From Faecalibacterium sp. CAG:1138 (lineage in GTDB: Bacteria; Bacillota; Clostridia; Christensenellales; CAG-917), in contig HF988640.1 of NCBI GenBank assembly GCA_000434675.1, positions 1 through 64,000 of the forward strand: a DNA stretch of 64,000 bases, written 5' to 3'. The stretch's first letter is position 1; each line of letters begins with the position of its first letter. Positions 23,000-31,868 of the stretch are shown here, in pieces. The notes beneath the pieces were generated by a model that saw only the letters and a program-made list of their open reading frames with translations, ran no database searches and was not told where the DNA came from. A program made the position numbers and the translations under genes.

Positions 23000-23265
23000 A
23001 TGAAAAAATCTTTGGCGCTGCTTCTGGCGGTTGCGGTTATGCTGTCTGCGGCCACGTTTTCCGCTTGCGACAGCAGCACGTTTTATATTGACGTAACGTC
23101 TGAAATTAGCGGCGAAACCTACCGTATCAACAGAATGGAACAGAAAAAGGCTTACTTTGCAGGAGGAATGGGCATACATTTTTACACGAAACTTTCGCCC
23201 GTCGAGGTTGCCCGAAAACTTGAAGGGCGGGCGGAAAAGGTTGAAGCATACGGAAACAAGCTGCT
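23000..23265 (+). pseudogene. 5' part of a lipoprotein gene split by the element
   Basis: This is the promoter-proximal part (88 codons) of a lipoprotein: hydrophobic segment 4-20, lipobox FSAC, then ISGETYRINRMEQKKAYFAGG and LSPVEVARKLEGRAEKVEAY. It is cut within KLL at 23263-23265 by the mobile element; the frame then runs 16 codons into element sequence before stopping. The rest of the gene lies at 40523-40961. Joining 23000-23265 to 40523-40961 gives an uninterrupted 234-residue protein. Family unknown. The truncated product would keep its lipid anchor but lose about 60 percent of the protein. Confidence 0.85.
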
Positions 23266-23290
23266 GCTAATTCTCTTTATGGACACTATT
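23264..23290 (+). repeat. Left element end, inverted attP arm
   Basis: CTGCTAATTCTC followed by TTTATGGACACTATT. The 15-base outer part is a perfect inverted copy of 40494-40508 and the 12-base inner part matches 40509-40520 at 9 positions. Predicted recombinase binding half-site. Confidence 0.8.
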
Positions 23291-23343
23291 ATAAATCAAA
23301 GCAATAACGTATGAATCACATTGAAACATACGCCTTTTTGTTA

Positions 23344-24972
23344 TTATTTGAGTTTATGACGTAAAACGGACATAATGTCAACTTTGTAAACGATTTCTAT
23401 CGTGCGTTCTTTGCCAGTTATTTTCGGTAAACCGCCGACGATTACTCGGTCTATCAGTTCATAGCACATTTCACGGGTAAGCGCAGGAGCGTTAAGATAC
23501 TTTTTTATTGCCTTAATAAAATCATCTGCAGTTTGTTTTGTGCTTTCAGTCGCTTTTAGGTTTTCTTCGAGAGTTTCGATTTCGCCTAACAATGTTTCCC
23601 TTTCTGCCGAATATTTGTCTATAAACTCAAAGCAGGTTTTTTCAGGCATTTTACCGTTTACCTTATCTTCATATACGTTTTGGATAAGCCGTCCTAATTC
23701 TTCAACTCGTTTTTGTTTTGATTGCAAACTTTTCTTTGAAGCCTCCATTGACTTATCGGCAAGTTCGGCATTCTGACGAATAAACTCTTTTTTGATTTCA
23801 TCTTCGTCAAGCACGATTTTTTGTGCCATATCTCGTATATCGCCAAGGACTATTTCTTCAAGCACAGAAGCGGTTATATGGTGTGAGAAACAATAAGATT
23901 TCCCGTATCGTTTAAGTCTTCCGCAGTCGAAATTATATCTGTAATCGTTTTTCTTTTTATCCCATACATAGCCCATTTTTAGTTTTCCGCCACAATCGGC
24001 GCAATATAGAAATCCCGAAAGAGGATGAGTAACGCCCGTATGCATTCTACGACCTTTTGCTCTCGATTTCATTCGTTCTTGCACTTTATCCCAAAGTTCT
24101 TGCGATATAATCGGTTCGTGCGTGTTATACACGATAACCCAGTCGCTTTGGCCTTTACGTATCACCTTGTGGTTTTTATACGAAACCGATGTAAATTTTT
24201 GTTGTGCCAAATGTCCGAGATAAGCAATGTTCTTTAAGATAGGTCTGATTGTTGCCTGCTCCCAGTAAGGGTGTTCGTTGTTGTTATATTTTCTTCCTGT
24301 TCTTAAAAATGCAATTCTTCCGGCACTTGGAATATCTTCTTCGTTGAATTTCGCGGCAATTTTATCCGGACTTATTCCCGAAGCATACATTTCAAAAATT
24401 CGCTTTACGACAGGCGCGGTTTCGGTGTCTATCTGAAAGGTTTTCTTTTCGTCCGTGCCTTTTAAGTAACCGTATGGGGTTCTCGATGCGCTGAATTTTC
24501 CCTCGATTGCGTGCGCTCTTTTTACCGCGCGAATTTTTTTACTTGTATTTGCGGCATGCCATTCGTTAAAAACGTTCATAATCGGCATCATTTCCATTGA
24601 TCCGCTATCACGGTTTTCCGTATCGACGTTATCTTGAATGGCGATAAAGCGGATACCGAAAGCAGGAAATACATAATCGATGTATTGTCCGACTTCAATA
24701 TAGTTTCTCCCAAAACGCGATAGGTCTTTTACGATGATAGTGTTAATAATTCCCGTTTTTGCGTCGTCTAAAAGTCGTTGCACTCCTGGTCGCTGGAATG
24801 TCGTTCCAGATATACTGTCGTCGATGTACTCATCGTGAATTTCAAAACTATGTTCTTCTGCATATTTGCGCAACATCGTTCTCTGATTGTCAATTGAAGC
24901 CGATTCTCCTTGGCGTTCATCCTCTTGGGAAAGTCTGAAATATAATCCAGCAATATACTTTTTCTGTTTCAT
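23344..24972 (-). CDS. Large serine recombinase (integrase of the element)
   Basis: Catalyses integration and excision by double-strand cleavage with a serine nucleophile. The 542-residue protein has the resolvase domain (1-145; YFRLSQED with Ser15, DDSISGTTFQRPG, VKDLSRFGRNYIEVGQY), the recombinase domain (about 160-270, GKFSASRTPYGYLKG), a zinc ribbon (about 295-370, CADCGGKLKMG and later FDCGRLKR/CFSHH) and a C-terminal coiled coil (about 395-470). The start at 24972 follows GAGGTAA; an in-frame upstream start would overlap the previous gene. It lies 80 bases from the left element end and points at it, the usual position. It resembles TnpX-type recombinases of Clostridia. Confidence 0.93.
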   Translation of the reverse strand: MKQKKYIAGLYFRLSQEDERQGESASIDNQRTMLRKYAEEHSFEIHDEYIDDSISGTTFQRPGVQRLLDDAKTGIINTIIVKDLSRFGRNYIEVGQYIDYVFPAFGIRFIAIQDNVDTENRDSGSMEMMPIMNVFNEWHAANTSKKIRAVKRAHAIEGKFSASRTPYGYLKGTDEKKTFQIDTETAPVVKRIFEMYASGISPDKIAAKFNEEDIPSAGRIAFLRTGRKYNNNEHPYWEQATIRPILKNIAYLGHLAQQKFTSVSYKNHKVIRKGQSDWVIVYNTHEPIISQELWDKVQERMKSRAKGRRMHTGVTHPLSGFLYCADCGGKLKMGYVWDKKKNDYRYNFDCGRLKRYGKSYCFSHHITASVLEEIVLGDIRDMAQKIVLDEDEIKKEFIRQNAELADKSMEASKKSLQSKQKRVEELGRLIQNVYEDKVNGKMPEKTCFEFIDKYSAERETLLGEIETLEENLKATESTKQTADDFIKAIKKYLNAPALTREMCYELIDRVIVGGLPKITGKERTIEIVYKVDIMSVLRHKLK

Positions 24973-24977
24973 AATAT

Positions 24978-25178
24978 TTACCTCGCTGTTTCGCATACTT
25001 GCTTTGTGGCAAGTTCTTTCATGGACGTTTCAAAATCACGATTGCCGTTAAAATATCTTGTGATGTTATAGGTTTTACCACCTATGTTTTTCTTTTTGCC
25101 GATAGACGGCGCAAAGATATAGCATTTCTCGAAATCATCTGGGGCTGCTATAAATACTTTTTTTATGTTTGTTTCCAT
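24978..25178 (-). CDS. TnpW-like small element protein
   Basis: A 66-residue protein ending 5 bases before the recombinase start. The core NIGGKTYNITRYFNGNRDFE with MKELATKQV behind it follows the pattern K.IG..TY.V...F......T..DKL..L of small TnpW proteins found beside TnpX-like recombinases in Clostridia (from memory). The start at 25178 follows AAAGGAG; a longer reading frame upstream lacks a ribosome site. The role is unknown; its tight coupling suggests it assists or regulates recombination. Confidence 0.6.
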   Translation of the reverse strand: METNIKKVFIAAPDDFEKCYIFAPSIGKKKNIGGKTYNITRYFNGNRDFETSMKELATKQVCETAR

Positions 25179-25360
25179 ATTATCTTTCTCCTTTTTTGTG
25201 GTTATTTCGTCTTGCGACGGGAACGAAAACAAACGGAAACGATGATGTCTAAAACATAGTAGTTTTATAGGTTTGTCAAGGGGTGCGGAAGGCACTACAT
25301 TTTACCCTTGACAAACCGCAGTTTTCGTTTATGCTCCCATCGCGAAAGACGATAAAAACG

Positions 25361-26302
25361 TCAGTTTGCCTTTGGCATTTGACTTATTTTTTGCGGACTC
25401 ACTTCGCCTATGATTTCACCGTCCGCAACGCAAGTGAAATTGTCGAAAAGAAGTAGTTTTTTGTCTTCGATGCCTATCCTGCACGCAACGTCGTCGTCCA
25501 TAATATCGGACTTGAAATACGTCGGTAATCCGCGTGAATATACCAGCTTTTCACCGGACTTTTCAAGGTATTTCACGATGTATCCAACGGACAAATATAC
25601 GTCTTGTTTCGTGCATAGCGGTTCGAAGTCGTTTCTACCGAACAAAGACTTAAAGTGCGAGTTTATATAATTTAACTGCATCTTTTTGTTCTTTGTGCTG
25701 AAATCTCTTACTTTTTCGAGTGTGCCGATCATACCGTTTTCGGGTATGTAAAATATGCCGTGAAAGTGCAAGCGTTGTTTGGTCGGCGAACGCTCCCAAA
25801 CGCCTATATACTTCCAACCTTTACGAGATGATAAATGCTTGAAACAGTTGCTAAGTTTCTTGCGAAAGGACTCTTCGCTTTGAAGTGCTGAATCGTATGT
25901 GAAAGTGCAAAAATAGTTCCAATCTTGCAGGTTTACTTTGCGCATAAGCCTTACTGTTCTAGCTATTGAATTTGTCCTTTTTCGCTCTATATTGACATCC
26001 ACAAAATCTTGTGCGGATTGAGGGTTTTCAAAATACGGTTCTAATTGATTTTGTATAAATTTTTTGCGCTGCTTTTTAGGCAATTTCGCGCTCTCTTTGT
26101 ATGCTTCTTCAAACAACGTTTTGGGGCTTTTGGGTTGTTTCGTTTCGGCTTTAATTTCATCTACATTTTCCGTATTACCTCCGCTTATGTTTTCGAGCGA
26201 TTTTGCTTTTCGTTTAGGTCTTGTCGTATGCGGTATTGCGATAAAGTGGCTCCCGTCCGAATAGACTTTACACTCGGGGAACGGCATTATCCTTTTGCGC
26301 AT
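25361..26302 (-). CDS. HUH-family rolling-circle replication initiator
   Basis: A 313-residue replication protein. The catalytic HUH set is visible: motif 1 NYFCTFTYD (129-137), motif 2 RLHFHGIFYIP (177-187, metal His179 and His181) and motif 3 VGYIVKYLEKS (239-249) with Tyr241/Tyr245 as candidate nucleophiles. The N-terminal 100 residues are basic and probably bind DNA. Related proteins (Gp2/RepG2-like) nick a double-strand origin and start rolling-circle replication. It overlaps the end of the upstream small gene by 35 bases. Presence in an integrated element suggests a circular form that can replicate after excision. Confidence 0.85.
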   Translation of the reverse strand: MRKRIMPFPECKVYSDGSHFIAIPHTTRPKRKAKSLENISGGNTENVDEIKAETKQPKSPKTLFEEAYKESAKLPKKQRKKFIQNQLEPYFENPQSAQDFVDVNIERKRTNSIARTVRLMRKVNLQDWNYFCTFTYDSALQSEESFRKKLSNCFKHLSSRKGWKYIGVWERSPTKQRLHFHGIFYIPENGMIGTLEKVRDFSTKNKKMQLNYINSHFKSLFGRNDFEPLCTKQDVYLSVGYIVKYLEKSGEKLVYSRGLPTYFKSDIMDDDVACRIGIEDKKLLLFDNFTCVADGEIIGEVSPQKISQMPKAN

Positions 26303-26462
26303 TGACGGAAGATTGCTCTTCCAATTGCTGACGGCGTTTATCCAAAATCCGCATGAGCATTGAAACGTAGAACGCCTTTTGTTCGCTCTCGCTCAGCTTG
26401 CAGATATCCGGCTCGCCGACGGTTGTTACTTTGAGATTGATTTGTTTTCTCTTCAATGGCAT
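26268..26462 (-). CDS. Small protein upstream of Rep
   Basis: A 64-residue hydrophilic protein: KRKQINLKVTTVGEPDICKL then SESEQKAFYVSMLMRILDKR and a Gln/Asn-rich tail. I do not recognise it. GGAGG lies only 2 bases before the ATG at 26462 but 8 bases before a TTG at 26456, so TTG may be the true start. It overlaps rep by 35 bases and is probably translated together with it. Small proteins of this sort before rep genes often control copy number, but nothing in the sequence proves that. Confidence 0.6.
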   Translation of the reverse strand: MPLKRKQINLKVTTVGEPDICKLSESEQKAFYVSMLMRILDKRRQQLEEQSSVNAQKDNAVPRV

Positions 26463-27158
26463 TACCTCCTTTTTTAGTATTTTTTGCAAGCGCTGGGAAA
26501 AGGAAGGAAAGACGAAGATTTGACTTTCACGGACTTGGTTGCTACATAGGCTTTACCTCTTTTCTCGGTCTTGCGGTTTTATTCATAACACAGAGGGAAT
26601 GGCGTTGTACACAGACTAAACCGGTCATCTTCCTAGACAATTCCGCCCAGTTTTAAGACTTAGCCGTACTTTGCCAAGACTTGCCCGTACTCGCTACACT
26701 TATTTCGTGTTGTGAACAATACACATCGTAAACGTGAGCGAATGAACAAACAAGAACATCGTTGTGCGCACTTTGGACGAGTTTGAAATCGTGACCGAAC
26801 TACGTCCGAACCCTGTTGTGATTTGAACTACCGACAGCGTATCATTGCCGACACGTTTTGCACAAATGGGTGTAGGTTTAGTTTCAATGGTTTTCGTTCG
26901 GTTTTGCGGGACAACTCTCGGGAGCGAGAATGGCTACGCAATGTCTTTTGTGTGTTATGAACAGTTTTTAAGATAGCACGGAATCGTTTTTGAGCGTGAG
27001 TACATAAAATCCAACTTTATGGGAAATTTTTGTTAAAAAAATGAATGTTGAGTGGGAATTAGAATGGGAAAACGCATATTAAGGTATACTCGAGCGGCAA
27101 TTTCGATGTCGAAAAGACAAAAGCAGATTTCGCAACTTGATATAAAAAAGAAAAAATC

Positions 27159-27278
27159 CGCCTATGAAAAAGAGGACAAAAAATCGCATTGCCGATGTGC
27201 GAGAAAAACGGGCCCGATTCGCCAAGCGGTTTAGCGCGAACGGCCCGTTCCGCACGGCTGCGATTTTGCCTTTTTAGG
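27159..27278. repeat. Nested imperfect palindrome, candidate replication or transfer origin
   Basis: Outer CCGCCTA (27159-) pairs with TAGGCGG (-27282 region), then AAATCGCA (27181-27188) with TGCGATTT (27259-27266), GTGCG with CGCAC, and AACGGGCC with GGCCCGTT, around a central CGC/GCG hairpin. The total is about 120 bp of folded sequence. Such structures are typical of double-strand or single-strand origins of rolling-circle replicons and of oriT. Confidence 0.55.
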
Positions 27279-27296
27279 CGGTTTGTTTTTATACAA

Positions 27297-27358
27297 GGCG
27301 TATGCTTGTCTCGGCGAGGCGAAGCCTCGACGACTTGTTCAAAGACAAGCATACGCCT
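27297..27358. repeat. 16-bp perfect inverted repeat with inner hairpin
   Basis: AGGCGTATGCTTGTCT and AGACAAGCATACGCCT flank a centre that holds CGAGGC-GAA-GCCTCG. The two hairpins could extrude as a cruciform. No T run follows, so it is not a plain terminator. Confidence 0.8.
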
Positions 27359-27577
27359 AAGTGCCATTTGAGATTTTTTGTAGATATATTAAAGTTGTGG
27401 GTAATCGTTACGCTGTCGTTATCTAATATTACTTCTCGCACAAAGGCTTTTACAATCAGTTTTCGTACGGGCTATCCTGTATATCTCACAAAGAACCCAG
27501 TTCAAGTAACTCTATATCTTGTCGGCGTCAAGGAACGTGTAACCGCGCTGTTTCTCTTGCTCAATACCGAAGCCTAG

Positions 27578-27778
27578 TCTTGCTATGTTAAAAGAGAGAT
27601 AGCGGGGCATATAAGTGTTTTAGTTACGCAAGAGAGCGTGGCGTATTGCTTATTAATATTGCTGAACAGATTGAACCAAGGGATAGATTATAGCGTGACT
27701 TTATGTCAAACGCAGGAATTTATGCTCCGGCGTTTTTCTGTTTTGAAACGATACGAGAGTTTTAGAGAAAATATATAA
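27578..27778 (+). pseudogene. Possible decayed coding remnant
   Basis: The frame between TAG 27575-27577 and TAA near 27778 reads like a real protein C-terminus, with IAGHISVLVTQESVAYCLL, then QGIDYSVTLCQTQEF and LKRYESFRENI. There is no start codon with a ribosome site. I do not recognise the family. It may be what is left of an element gene removed when the cargo was acquired. Confidence 0.35.
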
Positions 27779-27870
27779 ACAAAGGGACAGAGCTTCTCTG
27801 CCTTTTGTATTTTCTTTGGGAATGAATCGCATCTTTATAAGAGATTTTATAAAATCAAAGAGATAACCTA

Positions 27871-27900
27871 TTGTCTTTATAGAAAAAAATGTGTTATAAT
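27871..27900 (+). promoter_or_regulatory. Promoter of the regulator/sensor operon
   Basis: TTGTCT 27871-27876 and TATAAT 27895-27900 with an 18-bp spacer, about 45 bases before the XRE start. Confidence 0.65.
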
Positions 27901-27946
27901 CAATATGGCATAAACTACTTAAACGAAAAGCAGAAGGAGCGAATCG

Positions 27947-28189
27947 ATGCGTAAAATTTGTTATTCAAAGTTATGGAAATTGCTGATTGATAAAAGGATG
28001 AACGGCTCTGAACTCAGGAAGGCGGTTGAACTGGCGCCGAATACGCTTACGAAACTATATAAAGAAGAACCTGTTTCTGTGGAAACGCTGCTTCGTATTT
28101 GCGAATATCTCAACTGTGACATAGGCGACATAGTGGAATTCTCGTGCATAGGCGACAAGGCGGCAACATATAAAGGAAAAGGAGTGTAA
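27947..28189 (+). CDS. XRE/HTH_26-type regulator heading the cargo operon
   Basis: An 80-residue Cro/CI-type DNA-binding protein. The helix-turn-helix covers SKLWKLLIDKRMNGSELRKA, LAPNTLTKLYKEEP and SVETLLRICEYLNCDIGDIV, the short HTH_26-like class. GAAGGAG precedes the ATG. It is followed 4 bases after its stop by the 7TM sensor gene, so it is the first gene of the signalling operon and may control it. No separate operator is evident apart from AT-rich sequence around the promoter. Confidence 0.88.
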   Translation: MRKICYSKLWKLLIDKRMNGSELRKAVELAPNTLTKLYKEEPVSVETLLRICEYLNCDIGDIVEFSCIGDKAATYKGKGV

Positions 28190-28193
28190 TAGA

Positions 28194-29864
28194 ATGAATC
28201 TGACAAGGTCGAAGAAAAAAGATTTATTATATGTCGCAGTTGCCGCGTTCTTCTTCCTTACTGCTTGTGTACTGCAAACGGTAGACGATTATATTTCCGA
28301 TTTGTCCGTTAAAAAAACGATTGCGTTATTGACGCAATATATTTTCTTCGGTCTCCTCGCGTATTGGACGGCGTCCGTGATCAGCCGCATTTCCGACAAA
28401 AGCATTTGCTCGGGGATTATCGTGGCGATAGCGCTGATGGGGGCGATCCTTTTTGTCAGACTTCTCAAATATCACGTATTTTACGAAGAAACCGCTACTC
28501 GGTATTTATGGTATTCTTATTATATTCCACAATGCATTGCACCCGTGGTTTTGCTTCTAACGATACTCGGTATGGGGCGCAAAGACGGAAAACCGCTTGC
28601 AAAAGGATGGTATCTGCTGTTTCTGCCTGCGGCGGCGCTGATTCTATTGGTTTTTACGAACGATCTTCACGAGCAAGTATTTTCTTTTGCAGAAGGTCTG
28701 GAGTATTCCAACAAAATATACAAATGGGAATGGGGTTACTATTTAATACTGTCGTGGATGGTTGGATTGTATCTTTCTATCGGCGTATTGCTTTACGTAA
28801 AGTGTCGCATTTCGTGGTGTCGGAAAAAGGCGTGGATACCTCTCGTACTCTTTGTTACTTGTTTTATTTTGTGTGTTTTAAGAGAAGTGTTTGATCCGTC
28901 TTTTATTAGAATGCCGGAAGCGGTTGTCTTTAGCGTTGTAATTGTTTTTGAGAGCCTTATCCGAATAGGATTTATCCCGTCGAACGTCAATCACGAAGAA
29001 CTTTTTTACGTGGCGGACGTTTCCGCAGGCATTGCCGATAAAGACCTGAACGTCGTTTTAACATCGAAAAACGCGCCCGAAATCACGCGCGAACAGGCGA
29101 TGAAAGCGGCAAACGGAAGCAAAACCGAATTGAGCGAAGACCTTGTTCTGCGCGCAAAAGCAATACGAGGCGGAGAGGTTTTCTGGACGGAGGATTATTC
29201 GGTCATCAATAAAATAAACGAATCTCTTGCGGAAATAAACGAAACGCTTGCGGAGGAGAGCGACCTGATTGCCGCAGAAAACAAACTGAAAGAACAGCGC
29301 TCTAAAATCGAAGAACAGAACAACCTGTACAAAGGGATATTCGCCGTGTTTCGCCCGCATCTGAAAAAGATAAAAAAATGCTTTGCAAAGGCGCTAAGCG
29401 AAGAAGAGAAAGAAGAAGCGCTACGCCTTGCCGTCGTTTACGGCGTGTATCTGAAACGGCGCAGTAATTTTGCAATGCTTGCAAAAAACGGGCAGGTGCA
29501 ATTATCTGAACTCTTATACGCTATACGCGAATCTACGGACGCGCTTTCTTTCTACGGCGCGGCGGCGTCGGTGATTTTTGAGGGCGACGGCACAGCCCTT
29601 ATCGGGCAGGTTACTTTTCTGTACGAATTTTTCGAGGACTGCATAGAGAGCGCGCTTCCCGATCTTTCCGCGTGTCTTGTACGGCTGTCGGTTAATAACG
29701 GGTTATTGCATTGCCGTATAGCCCTCGATAACGCAAGAGAAAGCATACCGGAGAATTGGCGAAGCCGTGAATGCGAAAAACTCGGAGCGTCGGTTCGTTT
29801 TCAGATACAGGACGAAACGCTGTATGCAACGCTGTCGTTCGGCGAAAGGGAGGCGATTGTATGA
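28194..29864 (+). CDS. 7TM sensor-like protein with degenerate kinase module
   Basis: The 556-residue protein has about seven membrane helices (residues 12-265), resembling the 7TM N-terminal regions of histidine kinases, then a PAS-like segment (about 270-335, YVADVSAGIADKDLNVVL), a long coiled coil (about 345-385) and a C-terminal part (385-556) shaped like a dimerisation and ATPase module. In that part there is no phospho-acceptor His in a standard HD/HE context and no N-box or G-box, so it is probably a pseudokinase that senses a signal and works through the next protein. ATGA overlap with the downstream kinase gene indicates coupling. Ligand unknown. Confidence 0.7.
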   Translation: MNLTRSKKKDLLYVAVAAFFFLTACVLQTVDDYISDLSVKKTIALLTQYIFFGLLAYWTASVISRISDKSICSGIIVAIALMGAILFVRLLKYHVFYEETATRYLWYSYYIPQCIAPVVLLLTILGMGRKDGKPLAKGWYLLFLPAAALILLVFTNDLHEQVFSFAEGLEYSNKIYKWEWGYYLILSWMVGLYLSIGVLLYVKCRISWCRKKAWIPLVLFVTCFILCVLREVFDPSFIRMPEAVVFSVVIVFESLIRIGFIPSNVNHEELFYVADVSAGIADKDLNVVLTSKNAPEITREQAMKAANGSKTELSEDLVLRAKAIRGGEVFWTEDYSVINKINESLAEINETLAEESDLIAAENKLKEQRSKIEEQNNLYKGIFAVFRPHLKKIKKCFAKALSEEEKEEALRLAVVYGVYLKRRSNFAMLAKNGQVQLSELLYAIRESTDALSFYGAAASVIFEGDGTALIGQVTFLYEFFEDCIESALPDLSACLVRLSVNNGLLHCRIALDNARESIPENWRSRECEKLGASVRFQIQDETLYATLSFGEREAIV

Positions 29865-31156
29865 TACCGTTCGTCGATTGCAACGAAGCCGTTTTTCGCG
29901 GCACGCTTATCCTGCTGTTGCTTGCGGCGTTTGTCGGGGTGGTATGTTTTGCGATAAGCCTTTCGTACCGGCTGAAATTGCGGTATATTCTGCCGGAATT
30001 ACTTTGTACGGTATGCGCGGTTCTGACATTTTGCTTTTTGGCGGACGGCATCAGGATTCGGGATTTCGGCGAAAACCGAAGCGACTTTTCGGGTTCGTTT
30101 TGTTTTTTGCCCGCGTGGTGCGTTGTTACGGCGGCTTTTTTACTGCTTGCGTCGGTCTGTTTGTGCCTGGCGCTCGTCATAAAAAAGCGGTTGTCGTCTC
30201 TTACCGCTATGTCCGTCAAAGACGCGATTTCCGTATTGCCCGCAGGGCTGTGCTTTTACGACGAAACGGGGCGGCTGCTTTTAACGAACGGAAAAATAGG
30301 CGACGAATGCAGAGAAATTATGGGAATGCCGCTTTCGGACGGCGCGGCGTTCTGGTCGGCTATGTGCGAAGGCAAAGTAGCGGATGGTATCGTTTGCAGC
30401 CGGGAAGGCGATTCGGTGCTCGTCGAGAAAAAAGACGGGAGGGCATGTTGTTACAAGCGGATCAACCATATTTTAGACGGCAAGACCGTTTACGAGTTGT
30501 CCGGTTCGGACATCAGCCGTGAATTCGCGCTGAAAAAGAAAGTCGAAGAACAGAACGAGGAACTCAGGAAAATGAACGTAAGACTCCGCAAGTACGGCGA
30601 AACGGTAACCGAGGTGACCAAAGAGCGGGAAACGCTTGCGGCGCGGGTGAAGGTGCACGACGGTATGGGTTCTCTGATTCTGAAAACCAAAAGATCGCTT
30701 TTGCAGGGGGAAGGCGACAAAGAGGCGTTGATACGCGAATGGAACGGCGTCGTTTCGCTTGTTTCCTCGCCCGAAACGGAAGAGGACAGGGCGGAAGAAA
30801 TTAAAAAAACGGCGGAAAGCGTAGGCGTGAAAATATTGTACACGGGCGTGCGCCCGCCGAAAGGGAGCGTCGCCGAAAAAATTCTTTCAAACGCCGTGTT
30901 CGAGTGTATCACCAACACCGCAAGGCACGCAGACGGCGACGAACTTTATATAACGGTATCGGACGACGGGGCGTTTTTTACGGCAAGAATCGGTAATAAC
31001 GGCAGAGCGCCGCAAGCGGAGATCGCAGAGGGAGGAGGACTTTCCTCTTTGCGTAGAATGGCGGAAATGGCGGGCGGTAGCATGAAAACGGAAAGTTTTC
31101 CGCGGTTTCTGCTTTCCGTGAGTATTCCGAAAGGAGAAAAAGAAGATGAGCGATAA
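29861..31156 (+). CDS. Membrane sensor histidine kinase, NarX/NreB-like
   Basis: A 431-residue kinase with three N-terminal membrane segments (about 12-35, 45-62, 84-107), a PAS-like region (about 120-220), a coiled coil (222-262) and a HisKA_3-like catalytic part. Predicted phospho-acceptor is His266 in KVHDGMG; ATP-binding boxes are ECITNTARHA (348-357, N-box) and GGGLSSLRRMAE (391-402, G-box). It overlaps the 7TM gene by 4 bases and the response regulator by 11 bases. The three form one signalling unit, with the 7TM protein as probable input. Confidence 0.85.
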   Translation: MIPFVDCNEAVFRGTLILLLLAAFVGVVCFAISLSYRLKLRYILPELLCTVCAVLTFCFLADGIRIRDFGENRSDFSGSFCFLPAWCVVTAAFLLLASVCLCLALVIKKRLSSLTAMSVKDAISVLPAGLCFYDETGRLLLTNGKIGDECREIMGMPLSDGAAFWSAMCEGKVADGIVCSREGDSVLVEKKDGRACCYKRINHILDGKTVYELSGSDISREFALKKKVEEQNEELRKMNVRLRKYGETVTEVTKERETLAARVKVHDGMGSLILKTKRSLLQGEGDKEALIREWNGVVSLVSSPETEEDRAEEIKKTAESVGVKILYTGVRPPKGSVAEKILSNAVFECITNTARHADGDELYITVSDDGAFFTARIGNNGRAPQAEIAEGGGLSSLRRMAEMAGGSMKTESFPRFLLSVSIPKGEKEDER

Positions 31157-31793
31157 AATAAACGTGATGATCGTGGAAGATCAGGCGATGCCGCGGCAAC
31201 TTTTCGAGGCGATTATAAAGATGCAACCTAAATTTAATCTTACCGTATCCATCGACAACGCCGCCATTGCGGACATCTGCTGCGCAAGGCACGCCGTAGA
31301 CCTTGTGCTGATGGACGTGGTAACCAAAAACGGGGCGAGCGGTCTCGTCGCGGCGGAAAAAATAAAGGCGCAAAATGAAAAAGTAAAAATAATCATCGTT
31401 ACGAGTATGCCCGAATGTTCTTACGTGGAACGGGCGAAAAAGATCGGCGTAGAGGGGTTCTGGTACAAAGATTTCAGCGTAGAACCGATTTTAACGATTA
31501 TCGAACGCGTGCTGAGCGGCGAATCCGTTTATCCCGACGACGTGCCGGAAATTCAGCTCGGTCTTGCCAAAAGCGGCGAGCTGACGGCGAGAGAGCTTGA
31601 AATTCTGCGCGAGATGACGGGCGGATTTACGAATGCGGAAATTGCGGAAAAACTCGGCATTTCGGAAAAGCGGGTGCGCAATCACGTTGCCAATATGCTT
31701 GAAAAAACGGGATTCAGAAGCCGCACCGAACTTGCCGTGCGCGCAAGAGAGGCGGGAATCGTCATACTTGACAGAACGGAGGACGACGTCTGA
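31146..31793 (+). CDS. NarL/LuxR-family response regulator
   Basis: A 215-residue regulator: receiver domain (1-125) with the acidic pair Glu11/Asp12, phospho-acceptor Asp57 in LVLMDVV, Thr/Ser switch in IIVTSMPE and Lys in YKDFS; then a linker and a LuxR-type HTH (about 145-205, ELTAREL, GFTNAEIAEKLGISEKRVRN). It overlaps the kinase gene, whose partner it must be. Likely targets are the exported-protein genes immediately downstream; this is inference. Confidence 0.92.
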   Translation: MSDKINVMIVEDQAMPRQLFEAIIKMQPKFNLTVSIDNAAIADICCARHAVDLVLMDVVTKNGASGLVAAEKIKAQNEKVKIIIVTSMPECSYVERAKKIGVEGFWYKDFSVEPILTIIERVLSGESVYPDDVPEIQLGLAKSGELTARELEILREMTGGFTNAEIAEKLGISEKRVRNHVANMLEKTGFRSRTELAVRAREAGIVILDRTEDDV

Positions 31794-31837
31794 AAGGGCA
31801 AAAATCAAGCGGAGCGATATATCCGTTTTGCAAAGCA

Positions 31838-31868
31838 AAAAATCGACTGCGATTTGCGGTCGATTTTT
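31838..31868 (+). terminator. Terminator after the response regulator
   Basis: AAAAATCGAC (31838-31847) pairs with GTCGATTTTT (31859-31868) around an 11-nt loop. It separates the signalling operon from the receiver and surface genes. Confidence 0.85.

Larger units (their letters stand above)
26490..27946. other. 1.46-kb region without a supported gene, rich in inverted repeats
   Basis: No frame here has a convincing start, ribosome site and protein-like composition. What can be seen: an imperfect palindrome at 27159-27278, a 16-bp perfect inverted repeat at 27297-27358, a possible decayed coding remnant at 27578-27778, and a promoter at 27871-27900 for the XRE gene. It lies directly upstream of the HUH Rep operon, the usual place for a replication origin. 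The stretch 26640-27050 shows nothing I can name. Confidence 0.5.

Noticed and set aside
27302..27577. A 91-codon plus-strand frame inside the repeat region
   Set aside because: Starts within the perfect inverted repeat, has no ribosome site and no protein-like pattern.
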